From Oopsacas minuta (Eukaryota; Porifera; Hexactinellida; Lyssacinosida; Leucopsacidae), in contig JAKMXF010000342.1 of NCBI GenBank assembly GCA_024704765.1, forward strand, positions 124,001 through 188,000: a DNA stretch of 64,000 bases. Direction: 5' to 3'. Every line of letters begins with the position of its first letter. Position 1 is the first letter of the stretch. The translations under genes and the position numbers were made by a program. The notes beneath the pieces were generated by a model, which did not search any database, was not told the DNA's origin, and worked only from the letters and a program-made list of their open reading frames with translations. Positions 37,021 to 48,306 of this stretch are shown here, in pieces.

Positions 37021-39076
37021 TGATGAATTCTTTGTACTCCATCAAAAACATCTGCTTGAATGTCCCTAAGATTAAGTTGTGTATATAGATTTTTGCAGAA
37101 TTGATGAAAAGAAAATTATGTAGATTTCTGAAAGTTAGTCCAAAAGACGCGAATATCTCACAATGAGCAAACCATGTCGCATCAACAGCTATTGATCTAG
37201 ATCTCTAGTGGTTCTAGTGAACACAAGAATAGGCAAAGTTCGTTAGCAAAATGTATCCATCGATTTTAACCTATATAATTGGTCAAACAAGGTTTGTCAA
37301 ATCATATCATTCTATGTACTAAGGTAAAGGTAGTCACTAAAATAATTGGACCATGGATGCACCAATTTATTCAATTTAAAATTATTCTATATCACTGTAT
37401 ACCTGTAATTACGAATTTATTGGTCATCCCGTCCACCAAATGTCATCAGCATGTGTTAAATCTATAAACAGCATCGTCTTTTATGCAAATAGAATAAAAT
37501 TATCAAATTATGTGCAGTTTATACAAGTCATAATACAATAAACATATATTACATCAACATCAACATTCTAAAGGATTTGGTTTTAGTCTTTCTAGCAAAC
37601 AATATATTTTGTACTCTCCTACCACAATATAGAAACATAATAAGGAGAACGTCCTGGCAGGAAGGGCCTCTAGTACCTTTGAAATACACCTGGAAGTCGA
37701 AAGATTTGGGCCTCTTAGAATCTTTGTTGATAATTGCGGCTTCGTGAACCTCAACCTGCTATTTCTCGGTTTCATAAACTCAGGTCTAGCAGCCATTCTT
37801 CGTCCACTTGCAATTGGATTTCTCAAGCTAGTTCCATTTACGAACCCATTCGTTATTATCAACACTCTCTAAAGGGACTCTGCCAGAACGGAAACTATAA
37901 CCTCAACTCATTGTCCTTCAATAACAAGAAAAGATCAAAAAATAACAGTAGAGCTCGGATAGGAAATTCAAACGAAAATTGGTATGTGATAACTGAAGTA
38001 TGTCTTATCCGAATATTCAGCCTATACAATGGATAGGACAATATAAAATACATTTAGAGAATGGTATGTACTAACAGAAGTCAGCAAAAGCAGAGTAAGT
38101 ACTAATCAAGTTGTACTGTATCTACTATAGTGGCTTTTTCTATTTCGTGCAATGGAAAGTAACTCTTTAAGGACCAAAATACCCTGAAAAATAGCCTGAC
38201 ACTAATATATCGAGCAGGAGAGCACGCTGACTATTCTTGTAAACACAGAACTTTCATCGACGAATCATGGCATGTTGAACATGTATTATGGATTGAAAGA
38301 AAGGGTAGAATTACAATAATGCACCTAATGTATTGATGACACATTTCAACTATCTGTTGGTGTTTGTGATAGAACTCGCTGAGAGAGGATCCTCAGGACA
38401 AAGTACACAAGATCGGACAAAAACAGACGAAGTTACAAAAATTTCCTAAATAAGCCGAGTACTATGGAGGAATTATATTAGTAACTATGTTGAAATAATG
38501 CTGAGGAATTCTAAACAAACTACTATAGGTAGTATAGGCGGAATTAGGATCAATTGGGTGGTCACTGGCACACCTTGAAATCAGTGCACCCAGCAAGATT
38601 CAGTTCCATAATAACACCAAAAATATAGAGAGGATGGGCAAGACGTGATCTCGTCCACCCCGAATCGGACCCCTAGTTGTGCCATTGCCATATGAATGAC
38701 ATATTTAATCTTGTGGAATTTTCACGCTTTTGTCAGTTACCTCTTTCATGACTATAATTGATTGCGAAACATTTAAACAACCTATAATGTATGATGTGGC
38801 GTTGAAACTGGATATTTAGATCAACGATAATGCATGATTTAGATCAACGCTTGATGATAATTTTGTTCAAGGGGGATTATTTCCCTTTACTCCTTAATAA
38901 TTAAACGCGCGAACGAGTGTAGAGAGTATTGGAGGGAAGCAGAAATGAACACGAATGACGCGCGAATCGCGCTATATCAAGTCTTCGGAGAATTGTAAAA
39001 GGAACAATAGATATTTTCTAGCAATTCCTAGAAAACAAGTCCAAATTTCGACTCAATTTTCTATCAAAATCAGCAC

Positions 39077-39085
39077 CAAAGCAGG
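39077..39085. repeat. 9-bp target-site duplication, left
   Basis: CAAAGCAGG here is repeated exactly at 47841-47849, immediately outside the two terminal repeats of the Mutator-like element. Confidence 0.85.
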
Positions 39086-39228
39086 ACGAGTGTTATCTTA
39101 GCAGCCGATTCAGCAGCAGATTCAAATCCCCACTAAAACACCTTTTCTCAAAAAGTATGGGTTCTATTTTGAAAAGGACCATCCAGTGTCAAGAAGAAAG
39201 TTGGTACATTTCATATCACCACTCATAA

Positions 39229-41950
39229 CACTGCTCAACAATTTTTTTTCATTTTTTGTTGCATGAGATTTTTCAATTGATTCTGTATAATTTTGGGATG
39301 CTGATTTCAAATCTGCAATCAGTTTCTTTCTGCATGCTCTAGTTTTCATGCAATCGACAATTTAAATTTTTTCGTTTGTGGTACTTATTTAGTACATAAA
39401 TCTGATCTCCACCAAATACTTTTTATCTATCAAGCCATTTTTCTTAGATTGTAGCTGTTACTATGATTTAGTAATGGCTTCAATCTATTGAAAACAAAAG
39501 CACCACTCTATTGTTCTCTGAAAACATGACACTATTAGCGAAGTGTCAAAATTTAAATAAATCAAAAATCATCATGTGGATTTTTTTGAAATGATTTAAT
39601 TCAAACAACCCTAAGTGATTGTAGTGAAGTATCGTGGATAGATGCAGCAGAATAGGCATTTAAGCTGTATTTTTCCGCTCGTCTGCTGGTAGCCTTAATT
39701 AGAACCAAGGTTTTGTTATTCAGTTTGTTTGTGTTAAGTTACATAGATATCAACAGACTTTCTTTCGATTCTTAACTCTTCAGATTTGATCATGGCTTCT
39801 TCTAGTAGACATAAATGCAAAAATAACCCTGATTCATTTTGTTACATCTGTGGTGTGTATACGCTTTCGCGTCAAAGACGAAATATAACATCGTTTGTGA
39901 AGCGTGCCTACATAGCATACTTTGGTATCCCTCTTGGTGATCAAGATAAGAAATGGTCTCCTCATATTGTGTGCCATAACTGCGAAGAAATGCTCCGAGA
40001 CTGGACAAAAGGAAAGCGGAAGGGTCTGCCTTTTGCCATTCCAATTGTGTGGCCTGAACCCCAAGACCACACGACTGACTGCTACTTTTGCATGGTCAAT
40101 ACAAAAGGTGTTGGCAAGAAGAGCCGACAAACGCTTTCTTATCCTAGTATACCATCAGCTATGCGACCTGTCCCGCACTCTGATAGACTTCCTCCTCCGG
40201 TTTTTAGTGGTTTTGCTTTTCCTAATGATGAAGAAACTAAATTGGAAAGGGAAGAGATCGTAGAGATGGAATATCAAAAAACAGACACAGAATCAGAATC
40301 TGAAGATTCTTCTTGTGAAACCAGAGTAACTGTCCAGCAGTTTAATCAATCAGAACTGAATGACTTAGTACGTGATTTAGATCTGCCCAAGCAAGCAGCT
40401 GAGCTCTTAGCCTCCAGGCTCAAAGAAAAACAGGCGCTGGATCAATCTGTAAAGGTTTCCTTTTTTCGAAAAAGAGAAGAATTCCTTCTGCCTTATTTTT
40501 CAGTAGAAAATAAGCTGGTATATTGCAACGATATTCCTGGTCTTCTCGGACAACTGGGTATCTCCTCATATGATCCAGGAGAATGGCGATTGTTTTTGGA
40601 CAGTTCCAAGCGCAGCCTCAAGTGTGTTCTTTTACACAATGGAAATGTTTATGGAGCTGTTCCAGTTGGTCACTCCACTGTCTTGAAGGAACAGCATGAT
40701 GACATTAGAATTGTTATGGATTTACTCGGATATCATGATCACAACTGGATCATTTGTGTTGACCTCAAAATGGTTAGTTTTCTGCTAGGTCAGCAAAAAG
40801 GATACACTAAATTTCCATGTTATCTGTGCATGTGGGACAGCAGAGCACGTGAAAAACATTGGATACAGAAGGAGTGGCCCTTACGTGGAACATTTCAAGC
40901 TGGCATGCCTAACGTAACACACGACCCGATCGTAAACAGAGACAAAATTGTTTTTCCACCCCTGCACATCAAGCTAGGTCTGATGAAACAGTTCGTTAAA
41001 GCCCTAAATCCTGACAATGAATCCTTTCATCATCTTGTGTATACTTTCCCTGCTTTGTCATATGATAAAATCAAAGCAGGAGTGTTTGATGGACCACAGA
41101 TACGTACACTTATTCGCGACAAAAACTTCATTCAGAAAATGAATGTCAGGGAGAAAGCTGCATGGCTATCTTTTGTGGATGTTATACAGAACTTTCTTGG
41201 TAACAGAAAAGCTCCAAACTATGAAATGCTTGTATCCAAGATACTCTCAGGGTTTCGTGATTTGGGATGCAACATGAGCATAAAAGTACATTTTCTGTAC
41301 AGCCACCTGGACAAATTCCCTGAAAACCTTGGGGCTGTCAGTGACGAACAGGGAGAGCGTTTCCACCAGGATCTTATGACAGTGGAAGAACGTTACCAAG
41401 GTCGATGGGATCGACATATGATGGCAGACTATTGTTGGGGCATTAAACGTGACTGTCCTCACAAAGCGTACAAACGCAGAAGTTATAAGAGGAAATTTTG
41501 TCCAGATTTGTAGAATATTTGAATCTTTTGCATCTTGTCATTGATCGCTTTAAGTTACTATTGAAGATTGCCATCGTTCTTTTCTACGTTATTTTGCAAA
41601 AAAAAATAAATTTTTACATGCATATTACCAGCAAAACTGTTGTTTTTTACATTTTTTAAAACATTTGTTGCCCATCTGTCTACAAATACAATTTCTATTG
41701 GCAACATAAAAGTTTTTTGGCACCTATTTTTGTTTTGAGGCTAGTTATCCAACTGTAAGCAGAACATCATTTGACAAATCATGTCACTTTTTCAAAAAAT
41801 ATGAATTTTGTGCAAAAAAATTAAAAATCTCGATTTGCAAAAAATCTAGAGCTTGCGGAAAAAAACTAAGGTCGGATTCGGATTCAGCGCCCCAATATTA
41901 GGTAAAAACAAGTGTTGGTAGAAATGCAACAAAATTTTTGTTGAGGAGTG
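39229..41950 (+). mobile_element. CACTG-type transposon, copy 3, intact (2722 bp)
   Basis: The ends are CACTGCTCAACAATTTTT (left) and CACTCCTCAACAAAAATT (right, inward). TAA flanks both sides (39226-39228 and 41951-41953). The uninterrupted right terminal repeat of the host element (about 47690-47720) provides an empty site with a single TAA, confirming borders and duplication. Sub-terminal blocks contain GCTGATTTCAAATCTGCAAT, as in the other copies. It encloses one uninterrupted transposase gene. Confidence 0.92.
39792..41513 (+). CDS. Intact CACTG-family transposase (about 573 aa), unassigned superfamily
   Basis: Single open frame; ATG codons at 39786 and 39792 are both possible, and I prefer the second (MASSSRHKC) by match to the relatives' short N-termini. 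Numbering from the first ATG: Cys cluster C19/C22/C63/C66 plus C99/C102, likely zinc-binding; an acidic linker near 148-180; LNDLVRDLDLPK near 191-202; LFLDSSKRSLKCVLLHNGN with D272; ICVDLK with D326, followed by CxxC at 345/348; PPLHIKLGLMKQF; and GERFHQD with E524. D272, D326 and E524 are my candidates for an RNase-H-fold DDE triad, because each sits in the best conserved blocks of all four copies. The D2 plus CxxC arrangement recalls CACTA (Tnp2) transposases. Cellular role: presumably cuts and joins its own ends. Confidence 0.8.
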   Translation: MASSSRHKCKNNPDSFCYICGVYTLSRQRRNITSFVKRAYIAYFGIPLGDQDKKWSPHIVCHNCEEMLRDWTKGKRKGLPFAIPIVWPEPQDHTTDCYFCMVNTKGVGKKSRQTLSYPSIPSAMRPVPHSDRLPPPVFSGFAFPNDEETKLEREEIVEMEYQKTDTESESEDSSCETRVTVQQFNQSELNDLVRDLDLPKQAAELLASRLKEKQALDQSVKVSFFRKREEFLLPYFSVENKLVYCNDIPGLLGQLGISSYDPGEWRLFLDSSKRSLKCVLLHNGNVYGAVPVGHSTVLKEQHDDIRIVMDLLGYHDHNWIICVDLKMVSFLLGQQKGYTKFPCYLCMWDSRAREKHWIQKEWPLRGTFQAGMPNVTHDPIVNRDKIVFPPLHIKLGLMKQFVKALNPDNESFHHLVYTFPALSYDKIKAGVFDGPQIRTLIRDKNFIQKMNVREKAAWLSFVDVIQNFLGNRKAPNYEMLVSKILSGFRDLGCNMSIKVHFLYSHLDKFPENLGAVSDEQGERFHQDLMTVEERYQGRWDRHMMADYCWGIKRDCPHKAYKRRSYKRKFCPDL

Positions 41951-42537
41951 TAATCACCAAATTTTATGATGAGTAAGCAATTTTGCATTACATTATGGTC
42001 GAGGTTTTTTTATTAATATCTCCTGAAATAATTGTGATAACAACTTATCATTTTAATCATATTTACATCTCACTTGGTACATTGTGCATATCCAATTTGA
42101 AATTAAAATAATTATTTTTGAAAAAGTTACTACCGCCACAACTTTACATAGGAATTACATAGACGACCAGTTTTTGCTTGATGATTGTATGCTTTGTAGC
42201 TATGTATTGATTACTTGAATATTTTTAATATAAATTTACTTATGATGACTAATTTCTTGAAGTCAAATGTATTCCTTCTCAATTATTAGGACCAGTTATG
42301 TCAGTTTAGATTTTTGAACTTAGTATTAAGTTAAGAATGTAATATCAATCAACAAGCATTTGTAACTGTAACTGATTTATTTCGTTTCTCATGACCTTAA
42401 TACTCTTGATATTCTTCAACTTTATTTTATTTAAACTTCATTTCTTCCACAAATTTTTTTCATTACAACAGTCCTACTAAATTTCATTCAAATTCAATCA
42501 TGTGAGTATCTTTCTTAATTAATTTTTTAATACTACA

Positions 42538-42687
42538 CAGTCCACTCCCGTTATATCGAAGTCTGAGATTATACAAATATAGTCACAAATTGTTAAAGAA
42601 ACATAAATGTCATCAGTTATATTGAAATCCGCGTATATAGAAGTAATTATTGCAGTTCCTTGCTTCCGATATAAGAGAAGTTGACTG
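42538..42687. mobile_element. Small Tigger-like MITE (150 bp)
   Basis: The left end CAGTCCACTCCCGTTATATCG and the right end (inward) CAGTCAACTTCTCTTATATCG form an inverted repeat. TA follows the right end; the left flanking TA is not intact. It is nested inside the Mutator-like element, between the left terminal repeat and the coding part. Confidence 0.65.
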
Positions 42688-42756
42688 TAGTTATATGCAA
42701 ATGTGTCAGAAAATTAGTCGTTCTTTTTGGCATAGATTGTGTTTTTATTTCGAACC

Positions 42757-45700
42757 ATGACATCTCTGGAACAATTTGTAGCTGCAATTACCCAACTGGG
42801 CTACAATGATTTTGATAAACTTAAGGTACCCTTGGATAACGGAGACAGGCGAAGGGCGAAGTCAGTATAGGGGAAGTTATCCATCCTCATGTTCAATAAG
42901 AATAACCAAACACACGTGCTCCTCTCTACTTAAAATAGAAACTAAATCGCAATCATTTTCAACATTATATAAAACAAAGTATGGAAGGTAACAGCCGTAA
43001 GTTGAATAGCGATTCCGATACTGATATATTCCAGTTGGCTGTAGAACACGTTGGCACCAGGTTAGATTCAGATAGTATTTATGTTAATAGTTTAGATCCT
43101 AGTAATATTAGTAGTAGTCAATTAGATACAGATTTTAGTGTAGATAGCTTGGAGCGGGAAGTGTCAAATAGAAAATTCTTAGGCTTATTGGCATCTGGTT
43201 GCGATCAACCTGAACTATATAGTTTGAAGAGTACCCTGTGTTCTTCTCCTCCTCAGACTGAGGTAACCGATACCCTCATTTGGACTTTCATTGATTGTGA
43301 TAATCTTCTATAGTTAGACGCACTGAAATTTTTAGGGTCAGAATGTCCTAGTATTAGTGGCGAATTCATGCTCATTAATGGGATAATTTATGAGGAGTGC
43401 AAAAATTTTAATGAGTTTCTATATGAGCACCTAAGAAACTTTAGGCTTGTTAAGAGAGATAGTTGCTTGTTAGAAGCATGGATATTAGTTGGCAACATCA
43501 ACTGTCGAATTTTGGATTTGTTTGGAAGTGCTTATCTCATTATCACAGTTGCACAACTCGAAGAATTTCTTAACTTTGCTTTATTCATTCGAGAAAATAT
43601 GGATCTAATATTTTCATTTCATTCAACTCTATAAGAAAAACTAGGCAAAGTTAAATCTTCAAAAATTCCGTTGTTAGTTGATTCACATCCAAATATGTTA
43701 TCTAAACTTGCATTTGATATTGGTCACTCAGAAACTAGTGTTGTCATCGATAAATATAACGTTAATTATGTGTCACTTGTCCCAACCCTAGATGATGGTG
43801 ATATTCTGGAAGAGGTAATCATTGACGAGTCCAGTACTATGGAACAAAGACGGGTAGCTTTTTACTTAACTTTATAGAATGAGAAATGTTACTAGAATCG
43901 TGGGTGATCGTGTTATACTTTCAAAAGATTGACTAACTTATTTAATTCCAAATTGGAAGGGATATTTCATTGTGTACTTTGTTTTAAATACCACAAAATA
44001 AAGAAATCTAAAAGTAGAAAACTGAACAGTTGTTTTTTCAGTGCAAATGCAGAGTGTAAATTTCGCAATTGTTTTACTTTTACATTCATTATTAACAAAA
44101 TCCTCTTGAAAGTGACACCAATGATTGTATTATCGTGAATTACATAGTTTCTGGTACTCTATCTGATTAACATATAGATAATAACATTGTTTACGCAAGA
44201 AATTTGTGTAATTCTATTAGGTTAAAAGTAGCAACACAAATAGCAAACACATCTGTAAGTAAATATTTCTATAACCAATTCGAGTCTACAGAAAATAGAA
44301 ATTTAGCGGTTAATTTCGGCAATCTAAACAAAATTAAAAGCGCTGCTGTATTAAGGAAGGCAAAATTTGATTTGTCAAGTTTACAGAGGTTCTCTAATGG
44401 TAATTGGAGCGAATTGATTAGTTGACAACAGTATTATCGGAATGCTATAATGGATAGTAATGTTGGAGGGTACATTCAGTCATTAGGACATAACCTCTTT
44501 ATTATTCATTTATATACTGAAGACCAAATTAAAAAATATTAAAATGTTTTAAAGATAAAAGCATAATTCTTCACCTAGATGTAACTGGCTCAATCATTCG
44601 AAAGATTGAACCTTCCCAGCACAAAGTATTTTATTATGCTCTCACAGTACAACATCCAACTTGTTCTACCAGTCTCGTACCTCCGGCAGAGATGGTCAGT
44701 TCTGGTCATACTAGCACTGAGATTAGTTAATTTCTACACAAATGGTATCTTGGTGCAAAGAAAATATTAGGTTATAATATCAACATAGGACAAATTGAGA
44801 TCGATTTCAGCTGGGCGTTAATTCATAGTGTGTGTAATGCTTTTCTTAAATGTGGCATCGATACATATCTTGATAAATGATGGAATAGAGTGGATACAAA
44901 TTCTGTCAATCAGGAACTAGAATTATACTTGATTCTCCATTTATGTTCTGCCTATATAATGCATGGTATTGGCTTTCACATTAATAGGAAATTTAAGTTA
45001 AATAAAGAAGTGAGAAACTTGTTTTTGTATTCCTTTGGGTATCTGGTGCGTTGCACTAATATTACTCAAATAAGTTATGTGTTTAAGAGTAAATATATGA
45101 ATGAACATGTATTAACCAATATTAGAACATTAGAGTATTATATTAGTGACAGTTATTCTGATTTAGATGATACAAATGAAAGTTTATAGGATGAGGGTAG
45201 TGATAATGATCCCATCGATATTAAGGATGGTAAAACCCTAAGAGACAGATCTACCTTTGGCAAACATTTTGCATATATAAGTAAACAATGTGAAATGCTA
45301 TCAACAATAATCACACCAAAATATTTGATTCGAATCCTTGCTATTATCCTAGCCTTATAGAATATATTTTAACTTACTACTTACTGAAACCTATTCTGCC
45401 ATTATGGAGTGGTGTTATATTAGGTCCCCACAGTGTTTCAGTTGGAAATAATTATTCGTATTATAGTAACGCCATTGTAGAGAACTGGATGCGTATAGTT
45501 AAATTAGATATTTTGAATTCGAAATCAAATTTGAGGCCTGGGATTTCATTAGAGTATTATATCCCGGTATAACTAGTAGAATTTCCGCTTTCAATTTTAC
45601 TTTTCATCCCTGATCTGATAGAACTTTTAAAGGTCGTAAGCGAATAAGAGATATTTCAGGAGAAAAATGTAGTGAAGAATGGTCCAGGAAAAAGAAACAG
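42757..45700 (+). pseudogene. Broken DDE transposase of the Mutator-like element
   Basis: A possible start at 42757 (MTSLEQFVAAITQLGYNDFD) is followed by the frame 42981-43877, interrupted by TAG at 43311 and TAA at 43632. A Cys cluster (CVLCFKYHKI and AECKFRNC) lies at 43960-44080. The DDE residues are visible: IILHLDVTGSIIRKIE (D codon 44578-44580), IEIDFSWALIHSVCNAF (D codon 44803-44805, same frame), and SNAIVENWMRIVKLDIL (E codon 45480-45482, frame shifted). A TGA at 44878 and several frameshifts disable it. The pattern 'LD.TGS', 'DFS.A', 'VENW...K' with a 9-bp duplication fits a Mutator/NOF-like transposase; I cannot confirm the subgroup. The reading continues toward the OTU frame. Confidence 0.72.
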
Positions 45701-45712
45701 CATTGTGGCTAT

Positions 45713-46477
45713 TTGAAGTCGAAAACATATGAATTTCCTCAATTTAATAGAGATAAAACTGTCGTAGAAGATAAATTAATCCCTATTAAGCGTCAGAAGT
45801 TGTCTACGTTACGCATGATTTGCAAATCACCAGAAATTAAGACTGCGTCAATTATTACCGATGAAGAATTGGTAGAGTCTAGTATAATACGATATACTAT
45901 AGCAAGCCTTCGTCCACCACACGTTGAATGTAAAATTGCTACCTGTAAGAAATGGAAACTACATTATAGTAATCAGATTGTCTATTCTTTAGATAATTTA
46001 ATTGATAATGGTGAAGGATTATATGTATATAATCCCGGAACAACAGAAATAATATCAAGTGATGGAAACTGTTATTTTTCTACAATTTCTTATCTAATAA
46101 CAGGTAGTAAAACCTATCATAAAGAATTACGGGCAATTATCGTTGAAAACATGCTTGGTAAATTAAGTGCGAGTTGTAATGCGTTTTTGCGTACTAAGTA
46201 TGTTTATACTCAAGGGAATTTTAGGAATATTCAGGATTGGGTAAATAAAATGGGGATGAATAAGGTTGGAAAATGGGCTACTGACTTAGAGGTATTTGCA
46301 ACTTCGTTGTTATTTAATATAGATATTTGGGTGTTTTTGGGCCCTACTGGAACTCGTTGGGCTGGGTTTTCAGGTAATGAATCAAGTTTTGATCTATTAT
46401 TAAAGGAGCCAACTTCAAATGGTTTATATATTCAAAATTTAGGTAATCATTACCGGCACATACTATCTCTAATTTAA
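45713..46477 (+). CDS. OTU-type cysteine protease domain, probable C-terminus of the Mutator-like transposase
   Basis: Open frame of 254 codons. SSDGNCYFSTISYLI (D117, catalytic C120) is the signature of OTU deubiquitinase-type cysteine proteases, and GNHYRHI near the C-terminus supplies the expected histidine (H246). Between them lie the helical region and FNIDIWVFLGPTGTRW, matching the OTU core length of about 130 residues. The sequence upstream is in the same frame back to a TGA at about 45622-45624, suggesting that the ATG at 45713 is internal to a once longer transposase-OTU protein. OTU domains are carried by several eukaryotic transposons; their role there is unproven. Alternative: an independent ORF of the element. 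Confidence 0.78.
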   Translation: MKSKTYEFPQFNRDKTVVEDKLIPIKRQKLSTLRMICKSPEIKTASIITDEELVESSIIRYTIASLRPPHVECKIATCKKWKLHYSNQIVYSLDNLIDNGEGLYVYNPGTTEIISSDGNCYFSTISYLITGSKTYHKELRAIIVENMLGKLSASCNAFLRTKYVYTQGNFRNIQDWVNKMGMNKVGKWATDLEVFATSLLFNIDIWVFLGPTGTRWAGFSGNESSFDLLLKEPTSNGLYIQNLGNHYRHILSLI

Positions 46478-47840
46478 TATTAATAGCAATCCAATCATTG
46501 GTTTCAATTTATGGCAGCCAAAATTATATATTTACTAACAAGATTATTAGTGAAACAATAAATATTTTGCATAAATGGAATTTGGATATTTTGTGAGATC
46601 TCATCTAAATATGTAAATTGATTGCGACAAAAATCACAAATGTAACTATCTACTTATATATATCGACAGTTGGATTATATGGAACAATTATATGACTTTT
46701 TCTCTAATCAAGATACGTTTAAAAGCTGGATTATATTACCCAGGATTTGGAAACTAACGCAACACCAATATGCAAAGTTCTGGAAGATATATTCATAGTA
46801 GAGTAAACAATGAACATGAAATCTATATTCTTATCCTTACAATTATCTTAATCAATCTAGGAATTAAATCTACAAATCTCTCTTACAAACTTTTACTTTA
46901 CAATTTGTGCAAATTTGAATCAGAAAGAAGTTACTATCTATTTTTGGAGCATTCATTTGGAGACCCATGTCCTGGAGTTAACTCTCGATTCTCTTACCAT
47001 TCTGGCATTAATAATTACAAATCGAAGTGTTGATCGTCTCTTCAAATCTTATCTGGTCAAGACATTTGTTACTCTCCCTTATACGTATAGCTGTAAAGAT
47101 TTTGCATAAATAGTACCACCTGTTTTAGGTTTAGCCTGTTCTAATAGACAAGGGAAATTCAATCAGTATTTCTCATTAGTTCACCAATCAGTTCAATACA
47201 GAAAAGATAGACAGACAAACTATAATATCTGGTTAATTAGTATCTTGTAATACTTTTCGATTTGTTTACTCTTTTCTATTCAAAAAGTAAAGTTTTGTAT
47301 AAGGTATGATAACTGTCACTACAATGGTGTTGTGTTATTTATTATATTTCAAATATCTTCTGATTATTGACTAGAAAGCACAATAGAATTGGGACTATAG
47401 AATTGAAAATGATACTAAATCTTATCAAAATTTACGTACACTGTAATGTCATACATACTTCATTATTGACAGTACAAACTGGTCGTCTATGTAATTCCTA
47501 TGTAAAGTTCGGGCGTTCATAACTTTTTCAAAAATAATTATTTTAATCTCAAATTGGATATGCACAATGAACCAAGTGAGATGTAAATATGATTAAAGTG
47601 ATGAGTTGTCATCACAATTATTTCAGGAGATATTAATGAAAAACCTCGACCAAAATGTAATGCGAAATTGCTTACTTATCATATAAAATTTGGCGATTAT
47701 GAGTGATGATATGAAATGTACCAACTTTCTTCTTGACACTGGTATGGTCCTTTTCAAAATAGAACCCATACTTTTGAGCAAAAAGTGTTTTAGTGGGGAT
47801 TTGAATCTGCTGCTGAATCGGCTGCTAAGATAACACTCGT

Positions 47841-47849
47841 CAAAGCAGG
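47841..47849. repeat. 9-bp target-site duplication, right
   Basis: CAAAGCAGG, identical to 39077-39085. Confidence 0.85.
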
Positions 47850-48306
47850 ATACATTTCAGAATACAAACTACGCCAACAAATTTAACCTGACAAATGCGT
47901 TAATTTCCCCAAGATTGAATATGGGCATTGCTAAGTAGCTTGTATAGAATCAATTAGCATGATCTCATTTAGCTGCTTCATAATTAAGAGTAATCCGAGG
48001 CATTAGGTTATCGCTTAGACCTAGCAAGAAAGCCAGCTAGTACAGTGGATGCCAGTAATTCTACAAACATATCGGTAATATGAACCAATTACCAATACTT
48101 TAAGAGTGTTCTTATAACCGGGATTAATTAAATTGGGGTATATGGCAATCGTTTTCCGGTAAAATGTTCTTATACCCGTGATGTTAAAATAATCGGCATA
48201 GAATGTTCTTATGTCATGTAAAATCCCATGGAGTAGACTACAAAAAGATTCAGAGAATCAAGTTAAGGCTCATATAACAGGCATGTTAAAATAACCGATG
48301 TTATTA

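Larger units (their letters stand above)
39086..47840 (+). mobile_element. Mutator/FB-NOF-like element with 365-bp terminal repeats and OTU domain, carrying a nested insertion
   Basis: Both ends begin ACGAGTGTTATCTTAGCAGC and continue as terminal inverted repeats of about 365 bp (right: 47840 down to about 47476; left: 39086-39228 plus 41954 to about 42173). The left repeat is interrupted by the 2722-bp CACTG-type copy. A perfect 9-bp duplication CAAAGCAGG flanks the unit. Nine-base duplications and long terminal repeats are typical of Mutator-like elements, including the Drosophila FB-NOF group. Without the nested copy the element is about 6.0 kb and encodes a broken DDE transposase and an OTU domain. 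Confidence 0.88.

Noticed and set aside
39086-47840. Polinton/Maverick, because AGTGT occurs near the ends and the repeats are long
   Set aside because: The duplication is 9 bp and begins 3 bases outside AGTG. No polymerase B, integrase, ATPase or capsid genes are present, and a Mutator-like DDE pattern is seen.
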